From: Cheilinus undulatus
Taxonomy: Eukaryota > Chordata > Actinopteri > Labriformes > Labridae
Length of the DNA stretch: 64,000 nt
Reading direction: 5' to 3'
Assembly: GCF_018320785.1 (NCBI RefSeq)
Contig: NC_054886.1
Location: 35,152,110-35,216,109 of the forward strand
Shown: piece after piece, positions 54,501 to 64,000 of the stretch
How the letters are laid out: each line of letters begins with the position of its first letter
Position numbering within the stretch: position 1 is the stretch's first letter
Program-made: the position numbers and the translations under genes
Notes under the pieces: model-generated
What the model saw: only the letters and a program-made list of their open reading frames with translations
The model's database searches: none
Told to the model about the DNA's origin: nothing

Positions 54501-57500
54501 CCAGTTAGTCCCATGACCCCTCAGGAAGGTGAGCTCCAGCACCTCAGACCCACCACCCTAGACTAGATTCATCATAGAACCGAGCCAGGGAAATCAGAAT
54601 TAAAGCAAACAGGTGAGTTTCTCCACTGAAATTCTAAACCAAGCTTTTACTTTGAAAAGCTCAAACCAGAAACTGTACATCTTCTATCCATGCAGACACA
54701 CATATCTGATTAAACAAGGTACATTTTTCATTTACCTGACTTTTTTGGCAGACGTATGCAGCTTTCAGTAAAAACAGGGCGAGCCTTCTATTCTCTAGAT
54801 CAGTGTTACTCAACCCTGCTCAACCAAAGAGCCAAATTGTTAAAAAAAAAAAAAAAAAACCTTTGCAAGAGCCACAATCTAAGTGGTGAAGCAAAAACAG
54901 CTTAAAGTAAAATAACAATAAGTTAAAGGCAGAAAAAATAGTCAAAAAGCAACAAAAATGGGTAAAAAGGGGTGAGAATGAGAAGAAAGAGTGGGAAAGG
55001 GGTTAGAAAGTAGTGAAAAATGGGTGAGAAGTGACAAAAAAAGAGTTACAGGTGACATTAGATGGTCCAAATTTGGCAAAAATGAGTGAAAAGTGACTAA
55101 AATGGGCAAAAAGCAGTCAAGAGTGGCAAAAATGGGCAAAAAAAAATTAGGAAACAAGTTGTATTTAATGACAAAAGGGAGCTTTAAATGGGCAAAAAAT
55201 GTGAGGAAAAAATGGTGGAAAGGGGCAAAATGGGCCTAAAGTTGCAAAAAGAAGTGTCAAAAATGGGCAAAAACTAAGATTAAAGGGGGATTTAATGAGA
55301 AAGGGGAGCTTAAATGGGCAAAAATATGAGAAAAAAATGGTGAAAAGGGGCAAAAATGGGTAAGAAGTTGCAAAAAAAGGTTTCAAAATGGGCAAAAAGT
55401 AGGAAAAATGTGGTATTTAGTGGCATTAGGTTAGTTAAATGGGCGATAAATGGCAAAAAAAGGTATTAAAGGGCAAAAAATGGGCTAAAAGTAGCAAAAA
55501 GAAGTGGCAAAAATGGGCAAAAACTAGGATAAAAGTGGTTTTTCACAAGAAAAGGTAGCTTAAATGGGCAAAAATATGAGGAAAAATGGTGAAAAGGGGC
55601 AAAAATGGGATAGAAGTGGCAAAAAAAATGGTAAAAAGTTGCAAAAAAAGGTTTCAAAATGGGCAAAAAGTAGGAAAAAAGTGGTATTTATGGCATAAGG
55701 CAACTTAAATGGGCGAAAAATGGTTTTAAAAAAAAAGGGCAAAAATGGACTTAAAGTGGCAAAAAGAAGAGAGTTGCAAGATTTTGTTTAGAAGTGGCAA
55801 AAACAGGCAGAAAAAATGGTGGAAAGGATGAAAATTGACACAAAATGGGGTTTATGTTGCAATTTTTTTTCAATTAGGCAAAATTGGTGAAAGTGGAAAC
55901 AGTGTAATTCCAAAATGTTCTTAGTTTTTAAGGCATCTGGAGACCCCCTCTCAGTGTCTCGCGACCCCAAATGGGGTCCCGACTCCAACGTTGAGAACAC
56001 CTGCTCTATAGAATAACATTAGCGATATCCAAAATAATCCTCAAGTTCCCCCCAAACAAATAATAAATAAATGTAAAATTATCAAACTAAATGAAATCAT
56101 GTGTTAGTCGAGGAGATTAAAACCGCCCCCATGTCTGCTTGCTGCAGATATGGGGGTGGTGTGAATGAGTAAAAACCTTGAGGTTAGCTTCGGCGGTGCA
56201 GCAGGCTAGTCTCTCCTGGGCTTCCTGGCTTTTGTCAAGACTCTGCAGCAGGAAGTTTGACACTTTTATTTGCAGCGTTGAGCATAAACGGTAAAACATT
56301 GTGGGAAATAGTGATGCTGCATGGTCCCCCGTGCATCCATCAAAGATAGTAAAGAAGTGAGATGGCTCACTCCTCACTAATCTCCACGCAGGAAAACAAT
56401 GCAATGTTCACATTTAGTATGAACACACAAAACGACAATTAAATCCAACAGGAACAAACAGAGACAAAGCCATCAAAGGCTCAGCGATACAATTAACACA
56501 TTTCTAATCATGCACCTTCAAAATAAAAGCTGGAAAGTGAAATAAAAGAATATTTCACAGCTGCAGTGGGGACAGTGAGAAGCCAATGTAGGGCTGACAA
56601 CTTCCTGTTTACTGGCGAGTATTCGGTGAACGAGCTCTTGTCCTACCCTCACCCCAACAAATGCTTACAGTGTCACATTTAAACCCAAACTCCAAAAATG
56701 ACCTTCATGTTTATAAAACACCTCAGAATTGATCGATTTAGAGGCCTGGAGAAATCAAACCTAGAGATACTTACTGATGTCGTTCACTGAGCTCTCTCTC
56801 TTTCTCGTCCACCTCTTTCTTCAGCTGCTCCATCATCTCCATGGCAGCACTGACCTGATAAAAATCACAGAAAATTAAAACTTTAAACTATTATTGATAA
56901 AAGTGCTTAAATATATAAAACAATCAGTATTAGTTCTCTGAGTCCAAGCTCCACTCACCTGCCTGGCCAGGTACGACGCCCTGTCTTCTACTTCCTGTTT
57001 CTCACACTTTAGTCGCTCGCCGTCTCGCCTCTCCCGTTCAAGCTCTGCCTCCCTCCTCTGCAGCTCCACCCTCAATCGGCCCATGCGGCGGTTCACCCTC
57101 TCCTCAACCTCCGCAAACGTCCGAGCGATTCTGTGATCCAGACCCAACCCGAGCCTCTCCTCCAGTCCGATCCCCACCGACAGCCCCAGGTCCAGGCCCA
57201 GCTGGAGACCCACCTGGCTGAGGCTCCTACCTGAAGGAGGCCCCACAGAGCCGGGAATAGCCAGAGCGGTGGACGGCCCCTCCGGAGGTCCCGGAGATGA
57301 GGGGAGAGCGGGGTCACGAGAGGGGCCGAACATTTCCCTGAGCAGCTGGATGGAGGCGGATGACGAGGCCAGATCCAGGCAGGCCAGCGGCAGGGGGAGG
57401 CTGTGGGCTCTCATACCCAGGGAGGAGCTCTGTCTTTGGGATACAGGTTGTCTAGGGAGTGGGAGTAGGGCACCAGATCTGGAGCTTCTGACCCGAGCCT

Positions 57501-60500
57501 AAAATGTGAGAGTAAGATAAAAAAAACAAAACATCTGACCAAGACTGAGAAGGACAAGCAGGTTTGACTAAGGACCATATAAACATCCTTAGCACTGTAC
57601 GATCCGTGAATCAGACCTTAGGATAGAGCAGATGGAGGGAGCAAATGATGACATCTTTTGGAGCTATGTCAGTATCAGCAGATTAAACATTTTTGACCAT
57701 TTACAACCAATATAATAGCAAAAAAAAAATCAGACAATATCAACTGTAAATATCAGCCTGTATCAAGTAAATATCAGTCCATATCAGCTGTAAATATCAG
57801 TCTATATCAGCTGTAAATATCAGTCTATATCAGCTGTAAATATCAGTCTATATCAGCTGTAAATATCAGTCCATATCAGCTGTGAATATCAGTCCATATC
57901 AGCTGTAAATATCAGTCCATATCAGCTGTAAATATCAGTCTATATCAGCTGTAAATATCAGTCTATATCAGCTGTAAATATCAGTCTATATCAGCTGTAA
58001 ATATCAGTCTATATCAGCTGTAAATATCAGTCTATATCAGCTGTAAATATCAGTCCATATCAGCTGTATATATCAGTCTATATCAACTGTAAATATCAGT
58101 CTATATCAGCTGTAAATATCAGTCCATATCAGCTGTAAATATCAGTCCATATTAGCTGTAAATATCAGTCCATATCAGCTGTAAATATCAGTCTATATCA
58201 GCTGTATATATCAGTCTATATCAACTGTAAATATCAGTCTATATCAGCTGTAAATATCAGTCTATCTCAGCTGTAAATATCAGTCTATCTCAGCTGTAAA
58301 TATCAGTCTATCTCAGCTGTAAATATCAGTCCATATCAGCTGTAAATATCAGTCTATATCAGCTGTAAATATCAGTCCATATCAGCTGTAAATATCAGTC
58401 TATATCAACTGTAAATATCAGTCTATATCAGCTGTAAATATCAGTCTATATCAACTGTAAATATCAGTCTATATCAGCTGTAAATATCAGTCTATCTCAG
58501 CTGTAAATATCGGTCTATCTCAGCTGTAAATATCAGTCTATCTCAGCTGTAAATATCAGTCTATATCAGCTGTAAACATCAGTCTATATCAGCTGTAGTC
58601 ATCAGTCTATATCAGCTGAAAACATCAGTCTTTATCAGCTGTAAATATCAGCCTGTATCAGCTGTAAATATCAGTCTACATCAGCTGTAAACATCAGTCT
58701 ATATCAGATCTAAATATCACCTGTAAATATCAGCTATAAATATCAGTCTATCTCAGCTGTAAATATCAGTCTATCTCAGCTATAAATATCAGTCTATCTC
58801 AGCTATAAATATCAGTGTATCTCAGCTGTAAATATCAGTCTATCTCAGCTATAAATATCAGTCTATCTCAGCTATAAATATCAGTCTATATCAGCTGTAA
58901 ACATCAGTCTGTATCAGCTGTAAATATCAATCTATCTCAATTGTAAATATCAGTCTACCTCAGCTGTTAATATCAGTCTACATCAGCTGTAAACATCAGT
59001 CTATATCAGCTGTAAATATCACCTGTAAATATCAGCTGTAAATATCAGTCTATATCAGATGTAAATATCAGTCTTTATCAGATGTAAATATCAGCCTGTG
59101 TCAGCTGTAAATATCAGTCTGTATCAGCTGTAAATATCAGTTTATATCAGATGTAAATATCAGCCTGTAAATATCAGCTGTTAATATCAGTCTATATCAG
59201 ATGTAAATATCAATCTATCTCAGCTGTAAATATCAGTCTATATCAGATGTAAATATCAGTCTGTATCAGATGTAAATATCAGTCTTTCTCAGCTGGTAAT
59301 ATCAGTCTATATCAGATGTAAATATCAATCTATCTCAGCTGTAAATATCAGTCTATATCAGCTATAAATATCAGTCTACCTCAGCTGTTAATATCAGTCT
59401 ACATCAGCTGTAAACATCAGTCTATATCAGATGTAAATATCAGTCTATATCAGATGTAAATATCACCTGTAAATATCAGCTGTAAATATCAGTCTATATC
59501 AGATGTAAATATTAGTCTGTATCAGATGTAAATATCAGCCTGTGTCAGCTGTAAATATCAGTCTCTATCAGCTGTAAATATCAGTCTTTCTCAGCTGTAA
59601 ATATCAGTCTATATCAGATGTAAATATCAGTCTATAACAGCTGTAAACATCAGTCTGTATCAGCTGTAAATATCAGCTAAAAATATCAGTCTATATCAGA
59701 TGTAAATACCACCTGTAAATATCAGCTGTAAATATCAGTCTGTATCAGATGTAAATATCAGTCTATATCAGATGTTAATATCATTCTATTTCAGATGTAA
59801 ATAACACCTGTAAATATCAGCTGTAAATATCAGTCTATATCAGCTGTAAACATCAGTTTATATCAGCTGTAAATATCAGTCTATATCAGCTGTAAATATC
59901 AGTCTATATCAGCTGTAAATATCAGTCTGTATCAGCTGTAAATATCAGTCTACATCAGCTGTAAATATCAGTCTATATCAGCTGTAAATATCAGTCTATA
60001 TCAGCTGTAAATATCAGTCTATATCAGCTGTAAATATCAGTCTATATCAGCTGTAAATATCAGTCTATATCAGCTGTAAATATCAGTCTATATCAGCTGT
60101 AAATATCAGTCTATATCAGCTGTAAATATCAGTCTATATCAGCTGTAAATATCAGTCTGTATCAGCTGTAAATATCAGTCTATATCAGCTGTAAATATCA
60201 GTCTATATCAGCTGTAAATATCAGTCTATATCAGCTGTAAATATCAGTCTATATCAACTGTAAATATCAGCCTATATCAGCTGTAAATATCAGTCTATAT
60301 CAGCTGTAAATATCAGCCTATATCAACTGTAAATATCAGTCTATCTCAGCTGTAAATATCAGTCTATCTCAGCTGTAAATATCAGTCTATATCAGCTGTA
60401 AATATCAGTCTATATCAGCTGTAAATATCAGTCTATATCAGCTGTAAATATCAGTCTATATCAGCTGTAAATATCAGTCTTTATCAGCTGTAAATATCAG

Positions 60501-62088
60501 TCTATATCAGCTGTAAATATCAGTCTATATCAGCTGTAAATATCAGTCTATATCAGCTGTAAATATCAGTCTATATCAGCTGTAAATATCAGTCTATCTC
60601 AGCTGTAAATATCAGTCTATATCAGCTGTAAATATCAGTCTATATCAGCTGTAAATATCAGTCTATATCAGCTGTAAATATCAGTCTATATCAGCTGTAA
60701 ATATCAGTCTATATCAGCTGTAAATATCAATCTATCTCAGCTGTAAATATCAGTCTACCTCAGCTGTTAATATCAGTCTACATCAGCTGTAAACATCAGT
60801 CTATATCAGATGTAAATATCAGTCTATATCAGATGTAAATATCACCTGTAAATATCAGCTGTAAATATCAGTCTATATCAGATGTAAATATTAGTCTGTA
60901 TCAGATGTAAATATCAGCCTGTGTCAGCTGTAAATATCAGTCTCTATCAGCTGTAAATATCAGTCTTTCTCAGCTGTAAATATCAGTCTATATCAGATGT
61001 AAATATCAGTCTGTATCAGATGTAAATATCAGTCTATATCAGCTGTAAATATCAGTCTATATCAGCTGTAAATATCAGTCTACATCAGCTGTAAATATCA
61101 GTCTATATTAGCTTTAAATATCAGTCTACATCAGCTGTAAATATCAGTCTATATCAGCTGTAAATATCAGTCTACATTAGCTGTAAATATCAGTCTGTAT
61201 CAGCTGTAAATATCAGTCTGTATCAGATGTTAATATCATTCTATTTCAGATGTAAATAACACCTGTAAATATCAGCTGTAAATATCAGTCTATATCAGCT
61301 GTAAACATCAGTTTATATCAGCTGTAAATATCAGTCTATATCAGCTGTAAATATCAGTCTATATCAGCTGTAAATATCAGTCTGTATCAGCTGTAAATAT
61401 CAGTCTATATCAGCTGTAAATATCAGTCTATATCAGCTGTAAATATCAGTCTATATCAGCTGTAAATATCAGTCTATATCAGCTGTAAATATCAGTCTAT
61501 ATCAGCTGTAAATATCAGTCTATATCAGCTGTAAATATCAGTCTATATCAGCTGTAAATATCAGTCTATATCAGCTGTAAATATCAGTCTGTATCAGCTG
61601 TAAACATCAGTTTATATCAGCTGTAAATATCAGTCTATATCAGCTGTAAATATCAGCCTATATCTGCTGTAAATATCAGTCTGTATCAGATGTAAATATC
61701 AGTCTATATCAGCTGTAAATATCAGTCTATATCAGTTGTAAATATCAGTCTATATCAGCTGTAAATATCAGTCTAAATCAAGTAAATATGGCCCTCTATT
61801 GGCCATAAATATCTGTCTTAACTGGCTTCAATATATCTTCTGTAAATATCGGCCAATTATCAATTAATCAATAAAATGCCCTCCTATTAGATAATGATGA
61901 AGGTAATAAAGTAACAGCTGTGTTTGCGTTACCTGCGACAGCACCAGCAGGGTCTCATAGGTGTGTCTGCTGACCAGGTGAGCCCTCAGCTCAGGTACAG
62001 ATGAGAAGCGAAACTCGTCCCCACAGCGAGGACAAAAGTAGGGCAGCTCCAAGGAAGACGAGGCAGAGGAAGAGGAAGAGGAAGACAT
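39549..62088 (-). CDS. fbxo41: F-box only protein 41
   Basis: Sixteen minus-strand exons: 61933-62088, 56959-57498, 56775-56854, 53780-53852, 53449-53691, 46407-46471, 46052-46198, 45467-45633, 45162-45385, 44923-45038, 44640-44792, 44454-44549, 43528-43646, 42883-43041, 42643-42758 and 39549-39611. They total 2517 bp (838 aa) with every phase matching; mammalian FBXO41 is slightly longer. Order: N-terminal C2H2-like finger (CPRCGDEFRF...HLVSRH), low-complexity region, coiled coil (about 190-320), basic/acidic region with RRHHSTEEEEEEEEDGEEEE, F-box (about 513-556), then leucine-rich repeats. F-box proteins link substrates to Skp1-Cullin1 ubiquitin ligases; mammalian FBXO41 is neuronal and centrosome-associated. 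The coding exon begins at 62110 after an acceptor, so a 5' leader exon lies upstream. Confidence 0.93.
39913..41446. mobile_element. hAT-like element with perfect 8-bp target duplication
   Basis: Left end TAGTGATGCACAATAAG, right end (reverse complement) TAGGGATGCACGATAATTAT, with shared ACCGATA/TATCGGCCGATA subterminal words. GATATTTT occurs immediately outside both ends (39905-39912 and 41447-41454). It is nested in the element at 39751-42596 and itself contains a common fish repeat at 40865-41165. No transposase frame is seen. Confidence 0.85.
40865..41165. mobile_element. common teleost dispersed repeat fragment
   Basis: Contains CCTATCCCAGCTGTCATTAG, GGGTACACCCTGGACTGGTC and GAGAACCCACGCGTGCACGG, phrases of a very abundant fish repeat that I recognise but cannot assign to a class. 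A G-run of 14 lies at 40913-40926. Confidence 0.6.
41460..42370. repeat. TTTTTGCCCATTTTT minisatellite (locus C)
   Basis: Pyrimidine-rich tandem repeat with a longer period that includes CATTTAAGCTACCTTT and AAATACCACTTGTTTCC. The same longer units occur in the array at 3777-4130, and in antisense at 54950-55760. Confidence 0.85.
43745..44435. repeat. 21-bp minisatellite in fbxo41 intron
   Basis: About 33 copies of a 21-bp unit, AGAATGGACCCTGATAAACCC. The length is a multiple of 3 and no unit has a stop on one minus frame, producing a 330-codon open frame (43524-44516) that is not the fbxo41 frame. Confidence 0.95.
45162..45385 (-). CDS. fbxo41: fbxo41 exon 9: F-box
   Basis: Phase 1 to phase 0. 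After a short variable lead it encodes LKLRAGLFCVFPYLDVRSLL and AAEVCTDWRFVARHPAVWT, the F-box that binds Skp1. This is the most conserved stretch of the gene. Acceptor TTTTCCTACAG, donor GTAAGG. Confidence 0.93.
46790..47790. repeat. T-rich diverged repeat, left block
   Basis: Irregular repetition of TTTTGACTTTTT, TTTTCTTGACATTT and AATATTT words, continuing to about 48600 around the two SINEs. A like block occurs at 52560-53390 on the other side of the inverted repeat. Confidence 0.6.
47791..47970 (+). mobile_element. tRNA-derived SINE, copy 2
   Basis: The head reads GGCGCGCCGGTGGTCGAGTGG (A-box region) and GGGTTCGGATCC (B-box region), then the same body as copy 1 and an A tail. Flanked by AAATCTTTTCTC on both sides (ending at 47790 and 47980). 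Confidence 0.9.
48829..48986 (-). mobile_element. tRNA-derived SINE, copy 3
   Basis: Minus-strand copy of the same family, with GGATTCGAACCC (B box in reverse) and a duplicated CAACTACT in the head. CAGGAATTTT is repeated on both sides (48819-48828 and 48987-48996). Confidence 0.88.
49548..51560. repeat. 2-kb inverted repeat (giant palindrome) in fbxo41 intron
   Basis: The left arm (49548 to about 50540) is the near-exact reverse complement of the right arm (about 50590 to 51560). Matched anchors include GGCCACAACTATCTAAGAAT at 49548 against its complement ending at 51560, and the Kpn-like GGCCGGTACCTGGATCGAGC in both arms. The right arm is about 57 bp longer near 50860, so the left arm has a deletion there. 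The centre is a perfect 29-nt hairpin (50551-50579 / 50585-50613) with a 5-nt loop. Confidence 0.93.
49590..50060 (+). repeat. tandem tRNA-like units, left arm
   Basis: Four units of about 120-145 bp. Each has an A-box-like GTGGTCAAGTGGAAGAG-type segment, GGGAGTCTGAAGGTTG, and a B-box-like GGTTCAAATCTT. They start near 49597, 49736, 49853 and 49996. The paired right arm holds the same units inverted. Confidence 0.75.
51000..52300 (-). repeat. tandem tRNA-like units, right arm and beyond
   Basis: Minus-strand copies of the same unit, recognised by GAACCAGCAACCTTCAGACT and CACTAGACTACAGAAACAGA-type phrases. The array continues past the end of the inverted repeat (51560) to about 52300 with at least four more, more diverged units. 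Confidence 0.75.
52545..53390. repeat. T-rich diverged repeat, right block
   Basis: Opens with a T run at 52548-52567, then irregular TTTGACATTT, TTTTCTCAATATTT and TATATTTAT words. Resembles the block at 46790-48600. Confidence 0.55.
53853..54800. other. fbxo41 intron, unique sequence
   Basis: Between exon 3 and exon 4. No repeat or coding signal; the plus-strand frame at 53895 lacks support. Confidence 0.4.
54801..56003. mobile_element. hAT-like element with GGGCAAAAATGGG minisatellite (locus D)
   Basis: Starts CAGTGTTACTCAACCCTGCT; the right end reverse complements to CAGGTGTTCTCAACGTTGGA. Flanks CTCTAGAT and CTCTATAG share 6 of 8 bases. The interior (54950-55760) is a tandem repeat of GGGCAAAAATGGGCAAAAAG, the reverse of the array in loci A, B and C. 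It lies in an fbxo41 intron. Confidence 0.75.
56004..56770. other. fbxo41 intron, unique sequence
   Basis: Lies between the hAT-like element and exon 3. Nothing recognisable beyond low-complexity AT. Confidence 0.4.
56959..57498 (-). CDS. fbxo41: fbxo41 exon 2: low-complexity region and coiled coil
   Basis: 540 bp, phase 0 both ends, encoding residues 53-232. A Pro/Ser/Leu-rich part includes QVGLQLGLDLGLSVGIGLEE, then a coiled coil with IARTFAEVEERVNRRMGRLR and heavy Glu/Arg. The mammalian protein has a different, Ala/Pro-rich low-complexity stretch here, so only the coiled coil aligns well. Confidence 0.9.
57715..61790. repeat. 23-bp minisatellite, ~4 kb, in fbxo41 intron 1
   Basis: About 175 copies of CTGTAAATATCAGTCTATAT + CAG (23 bp) with point variants. 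A variant-rich stretch near 59326-59600 is repeated almost unit for unit near 60728-60990, and another near 59771-59890 at 61225-61340, so blocks of ~1.4 kb were duplicated within the array. A short AAATATCAGCTGT variant with altered period occurs at several places. Confidence 0.95.
61933..62088 (-). CDS. fbxo41: fbxo41 exon 1: N-terminal zinc finger
   Basis: 52 codons, donor CAG|GTAACG. Encodes a Ser-rich start, then LELPYFCPRCGDEFRFSS and ELRAHLVSRHTYETLLVLSQ, a C2H2-like finger matching the start of mammalian FBXO41. An acceptor (CTTCCAG) lies at 62111, so the 5' UTR is spliced. Confidence 0.93.
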
Positions 62089-62110
62089 GCTTCAGTGGGG
62101 AGCTGCAGAC

Positions 62111-63050
62111 CTGGAAGATAAAACAGGGACAGAGACGCTGCAGCAGAGGGACTCAATGGGAGTAAAATGTGCTTTTATGTATTCCTGCTGCATGAATCTG
62201 GGTCAGTGTGTGGATGTGGATGTGTGCTTCATAATTGATTTCATGGAAATAAAGAATTAATGAGAGTGAAATCTGTGGATTAAAACAGCAAAGCTCCAGA
62301 AAATGTGTGTGTTTCTGTGCCAGTGTGAGCCTGTGTCACACTTCTTAGACGGAGCTGATCGTGTCTGAATCTCTCGCACACGCCTGTAGGATCTGACATT
62401 AGTAGGGCACGCGTGTGCGTTTCTGTCAGGCTAATTGGGAAGTGAAGCGTGCATCTTCCAGCCGACCGGCCGCGCATGCATGTCTGTGTGTGGAAGATGA
62501 AAAACACACTTGCTGATGCTGCACTGGGCGTGTGCGTGTCCTCAGGTCAACCCCGTGTGGAGGAATTTAAAGTCTGGATGGATGAGCAGGAAGAAAGAAA
62601 TGTCTGGGTGTGGATTTTTGCTTTTTGATTGTAGTAAAGCTTTCATTTTTAGCATGTTTCCAGAGGCTCTTTGGAGCTAGAATCCCCAGCAGGTGCAGAC
62701 AGCAAACATTTGTTTCTGTTGACTTTCTGTGTCTCAATCTCAGCCACTTTTAGATGGATTTAAAATGAAATCTTCTTCAGACTGAGGCTGGCTGCTAGTG
62801 CCCAAGCTAAGGCTTGTTTATTTCAGTTATTCGCCCAGATATCCCTGAAGTGTTTGCTCTTAAACTGATGGAGCAGTAGTCTCCCTGATCTGGAATCATA
62901 AATATCAGGCTGGTATGATATTTCCATTTCCAGATCGTACTGCCTCTGATGGAAACGCCTCACCAAGCTCATGGAGTTAGTATCACACAAAGGTGGTGTC
63001 GCATGTTTATTATTAAACTGTTGGAGTGGAGTACAGCTAGATCTTTCTGG
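62111..63050. other. fbxo41 5' flank or intron
   Basis: GT-rich, CpG-sparse sequence with several GTGTGTGTG words. I cannot place the leader exon or promoter. Confidence 0.3.
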
Positions 63051-63059
63051 TCTTTTAGT

Positions 63060-63900
63060 GTGCTAGCTAAGCTGCTAACTCCATAAGGATCTGTTAAAGC
63101 TAATGTGGCTAAAGCTAATTTAACTTTACCCAAATTAGCTTTAACAATTATAGCCGAAGCGCCCATAGCTACATTAGCTACTTAGTTAAAATAGCTATGT
63201 TCTTAGCTTTAGCAAAGTTGGCTTTAGCAAACATAACATGAGCTAGCATGGCTAATATAGCTTTGTTAGCTACATTAGTTTAACTGACATTAGCGGCATA
63301 ATTGTGTTTTCATGAAAAGACTGGCTGCAGACCACAGGTCTTAGACAACCCCCCATGCAGACCACTATGGTGAGACACCACATCTGTCAAAAAGGAAATA
63401 CGTGCTAAAACTTTCAAAATAAAGTCAGATAAAACTTCCAGTTAGGGTAAAGATACCAAAAGCTGAAAGTCAAAAACCTGACCTGTAGAACCTGATTACA
63501 AAATATTTAATAAAGCTGAATAAACAGTCTGCTAACAGGAAAAAACGCTTGTCCTCCATGAAAACACTTTAATGCTACTAATGTAGCAAAAGCTTACTAA
63601 GCTACATTAGCGATATGATAACATAGCTAAGTATGTTGCTAATTTGGGAAATCTAAAGCTAACAAAGCACATTGGCTATGTAAGCTACATAAGGTAGTCG
63701 TAGCTAAAGTTTAAGTAAACAAAGCTACATTAGCTTAATTAGATTAAGCTAAAACTAGACCCGTTTTAGAAGTTGTAAGTGAAAGATGGCTTGCTTTAGC
63801 TTTATTAGCTTTAGCTCAAACTAAAAAAAAACTACATCGGCTTATGTCATAATGATACCTATCTAGCTAGTGAAGCTATGTTAGCTTTATCTAAATTATG
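63060..63900. repeat. AGCTA-rich repeat, second block
   Basis: Words such as AGCTACATTAGCTACTTAGT and GCTAACAAAGCACATTGGCT echo the 36420-38430 array but in a sparser, less regular form. Confidence 0.6.
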
Positions 63901-64000
63901 TCTATACATAATTCAACCCCCGGTTTGACCTCTGACCTTTTTCTCTATTTTATCTCTAAAATGTTTCTTAGTCTGTAATATTGTAATTTTTTTATTTTAT

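Noticed and set aside
57715-61790. Possible CRISPR-like repeat array
   Set aside because: Units are contiguous with no unique spacers; it is a minisatellite. The same applies to 22062-22470.

Overview
The window looks like teleost fish nuclear DNA. Genes are split into many short GT-AG exons. Introns and intergenic space are filled with fish-type mobile DNA: Tc1/mariner, hAT-like, piggyBac-like and Harbinger-like elements, an L2/CR1-type LINE and a tRNA-derived SINE. There is also an unusual load of minisatellites. I name no species. All exon models were assembled by eye from splice sites, reading phase and homology; no search or transcript was available.

Layout, left to right. (1) 1-2130 is a 24-bp tandem array with a SINE inserted in it. 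(2) 2530-9814 (+) is the 3' part of a C2H2 zinc-finger gene (ZNF-A, 5' end outside the window); its long introns hold a Tc1-type MITE, a hAT-like element, a LINE fragment split by a MITE, and a dead Tc1 transposase. (3) 9815-12500 is intergenic, with two clusters of one 20-bp minisatellite. (4) 12635-25710 (+) is a complete, related zinc-finger gene (ZNF-B): 10 coding exons, 886 codons, 12 fingers. Its introns hold an ATT-rich block, a hAT-like element nested in a piggyBac-like element, and a LINE. (5) 25711-29692 is intergenic with a Harbinger-like MITE. (6) 29693-33404 (-) is a complete six-exon gene for a glycolipid-transfer-protein-fold protein, best read as GLTPD2-like (301 aa). (7) 33990-39548 holds a TGGA-rich minisatellite, a possible long 3' UTR and an AGCTA-rich repeat. 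(8) 39549-62088 (-) is a complete 16-exon fbxo41 orthologue (838 aa). Its introns carry nested hAT-like elements, a 21-bp minisatellite, a 2-kb inverted repeat built of tRNA-like units, another hAT-like element and a 4-kb array of a 23-bp repeat. (9) 62111-64000 is 5' flank of fbxo41 with more AGCTA-type repeat.

The most novel coding signal is in the two zinc-finger genes. Both carry a repeated three-exon module: an AT-hook exon ending in a conserved LRILED..ID segment, then an exon for a ~80-residue domain centred on CPRGLxExxFLxxLRxxFPxL and ending in ALYIRLK, then a short acidic linker exon. Each module starts and ends in phase 2, so whole modules can be duplicated without breaking the frame, and ZNF-B shows exactly that. 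I do not recognise the domain as a named family; the apparent strand/helix order suggests a ubiquitin/PB1-like fold, which is inference.

fbxo41 is expected to encode a substrate adaptor of an SCF ubiquitin ligase, the GLTPD2-like gene a membrane-anchored lipid-transfer protein, and the zinc-finger genes DNA-binding nuclear proteins. No functional link among them is implied by proximity.
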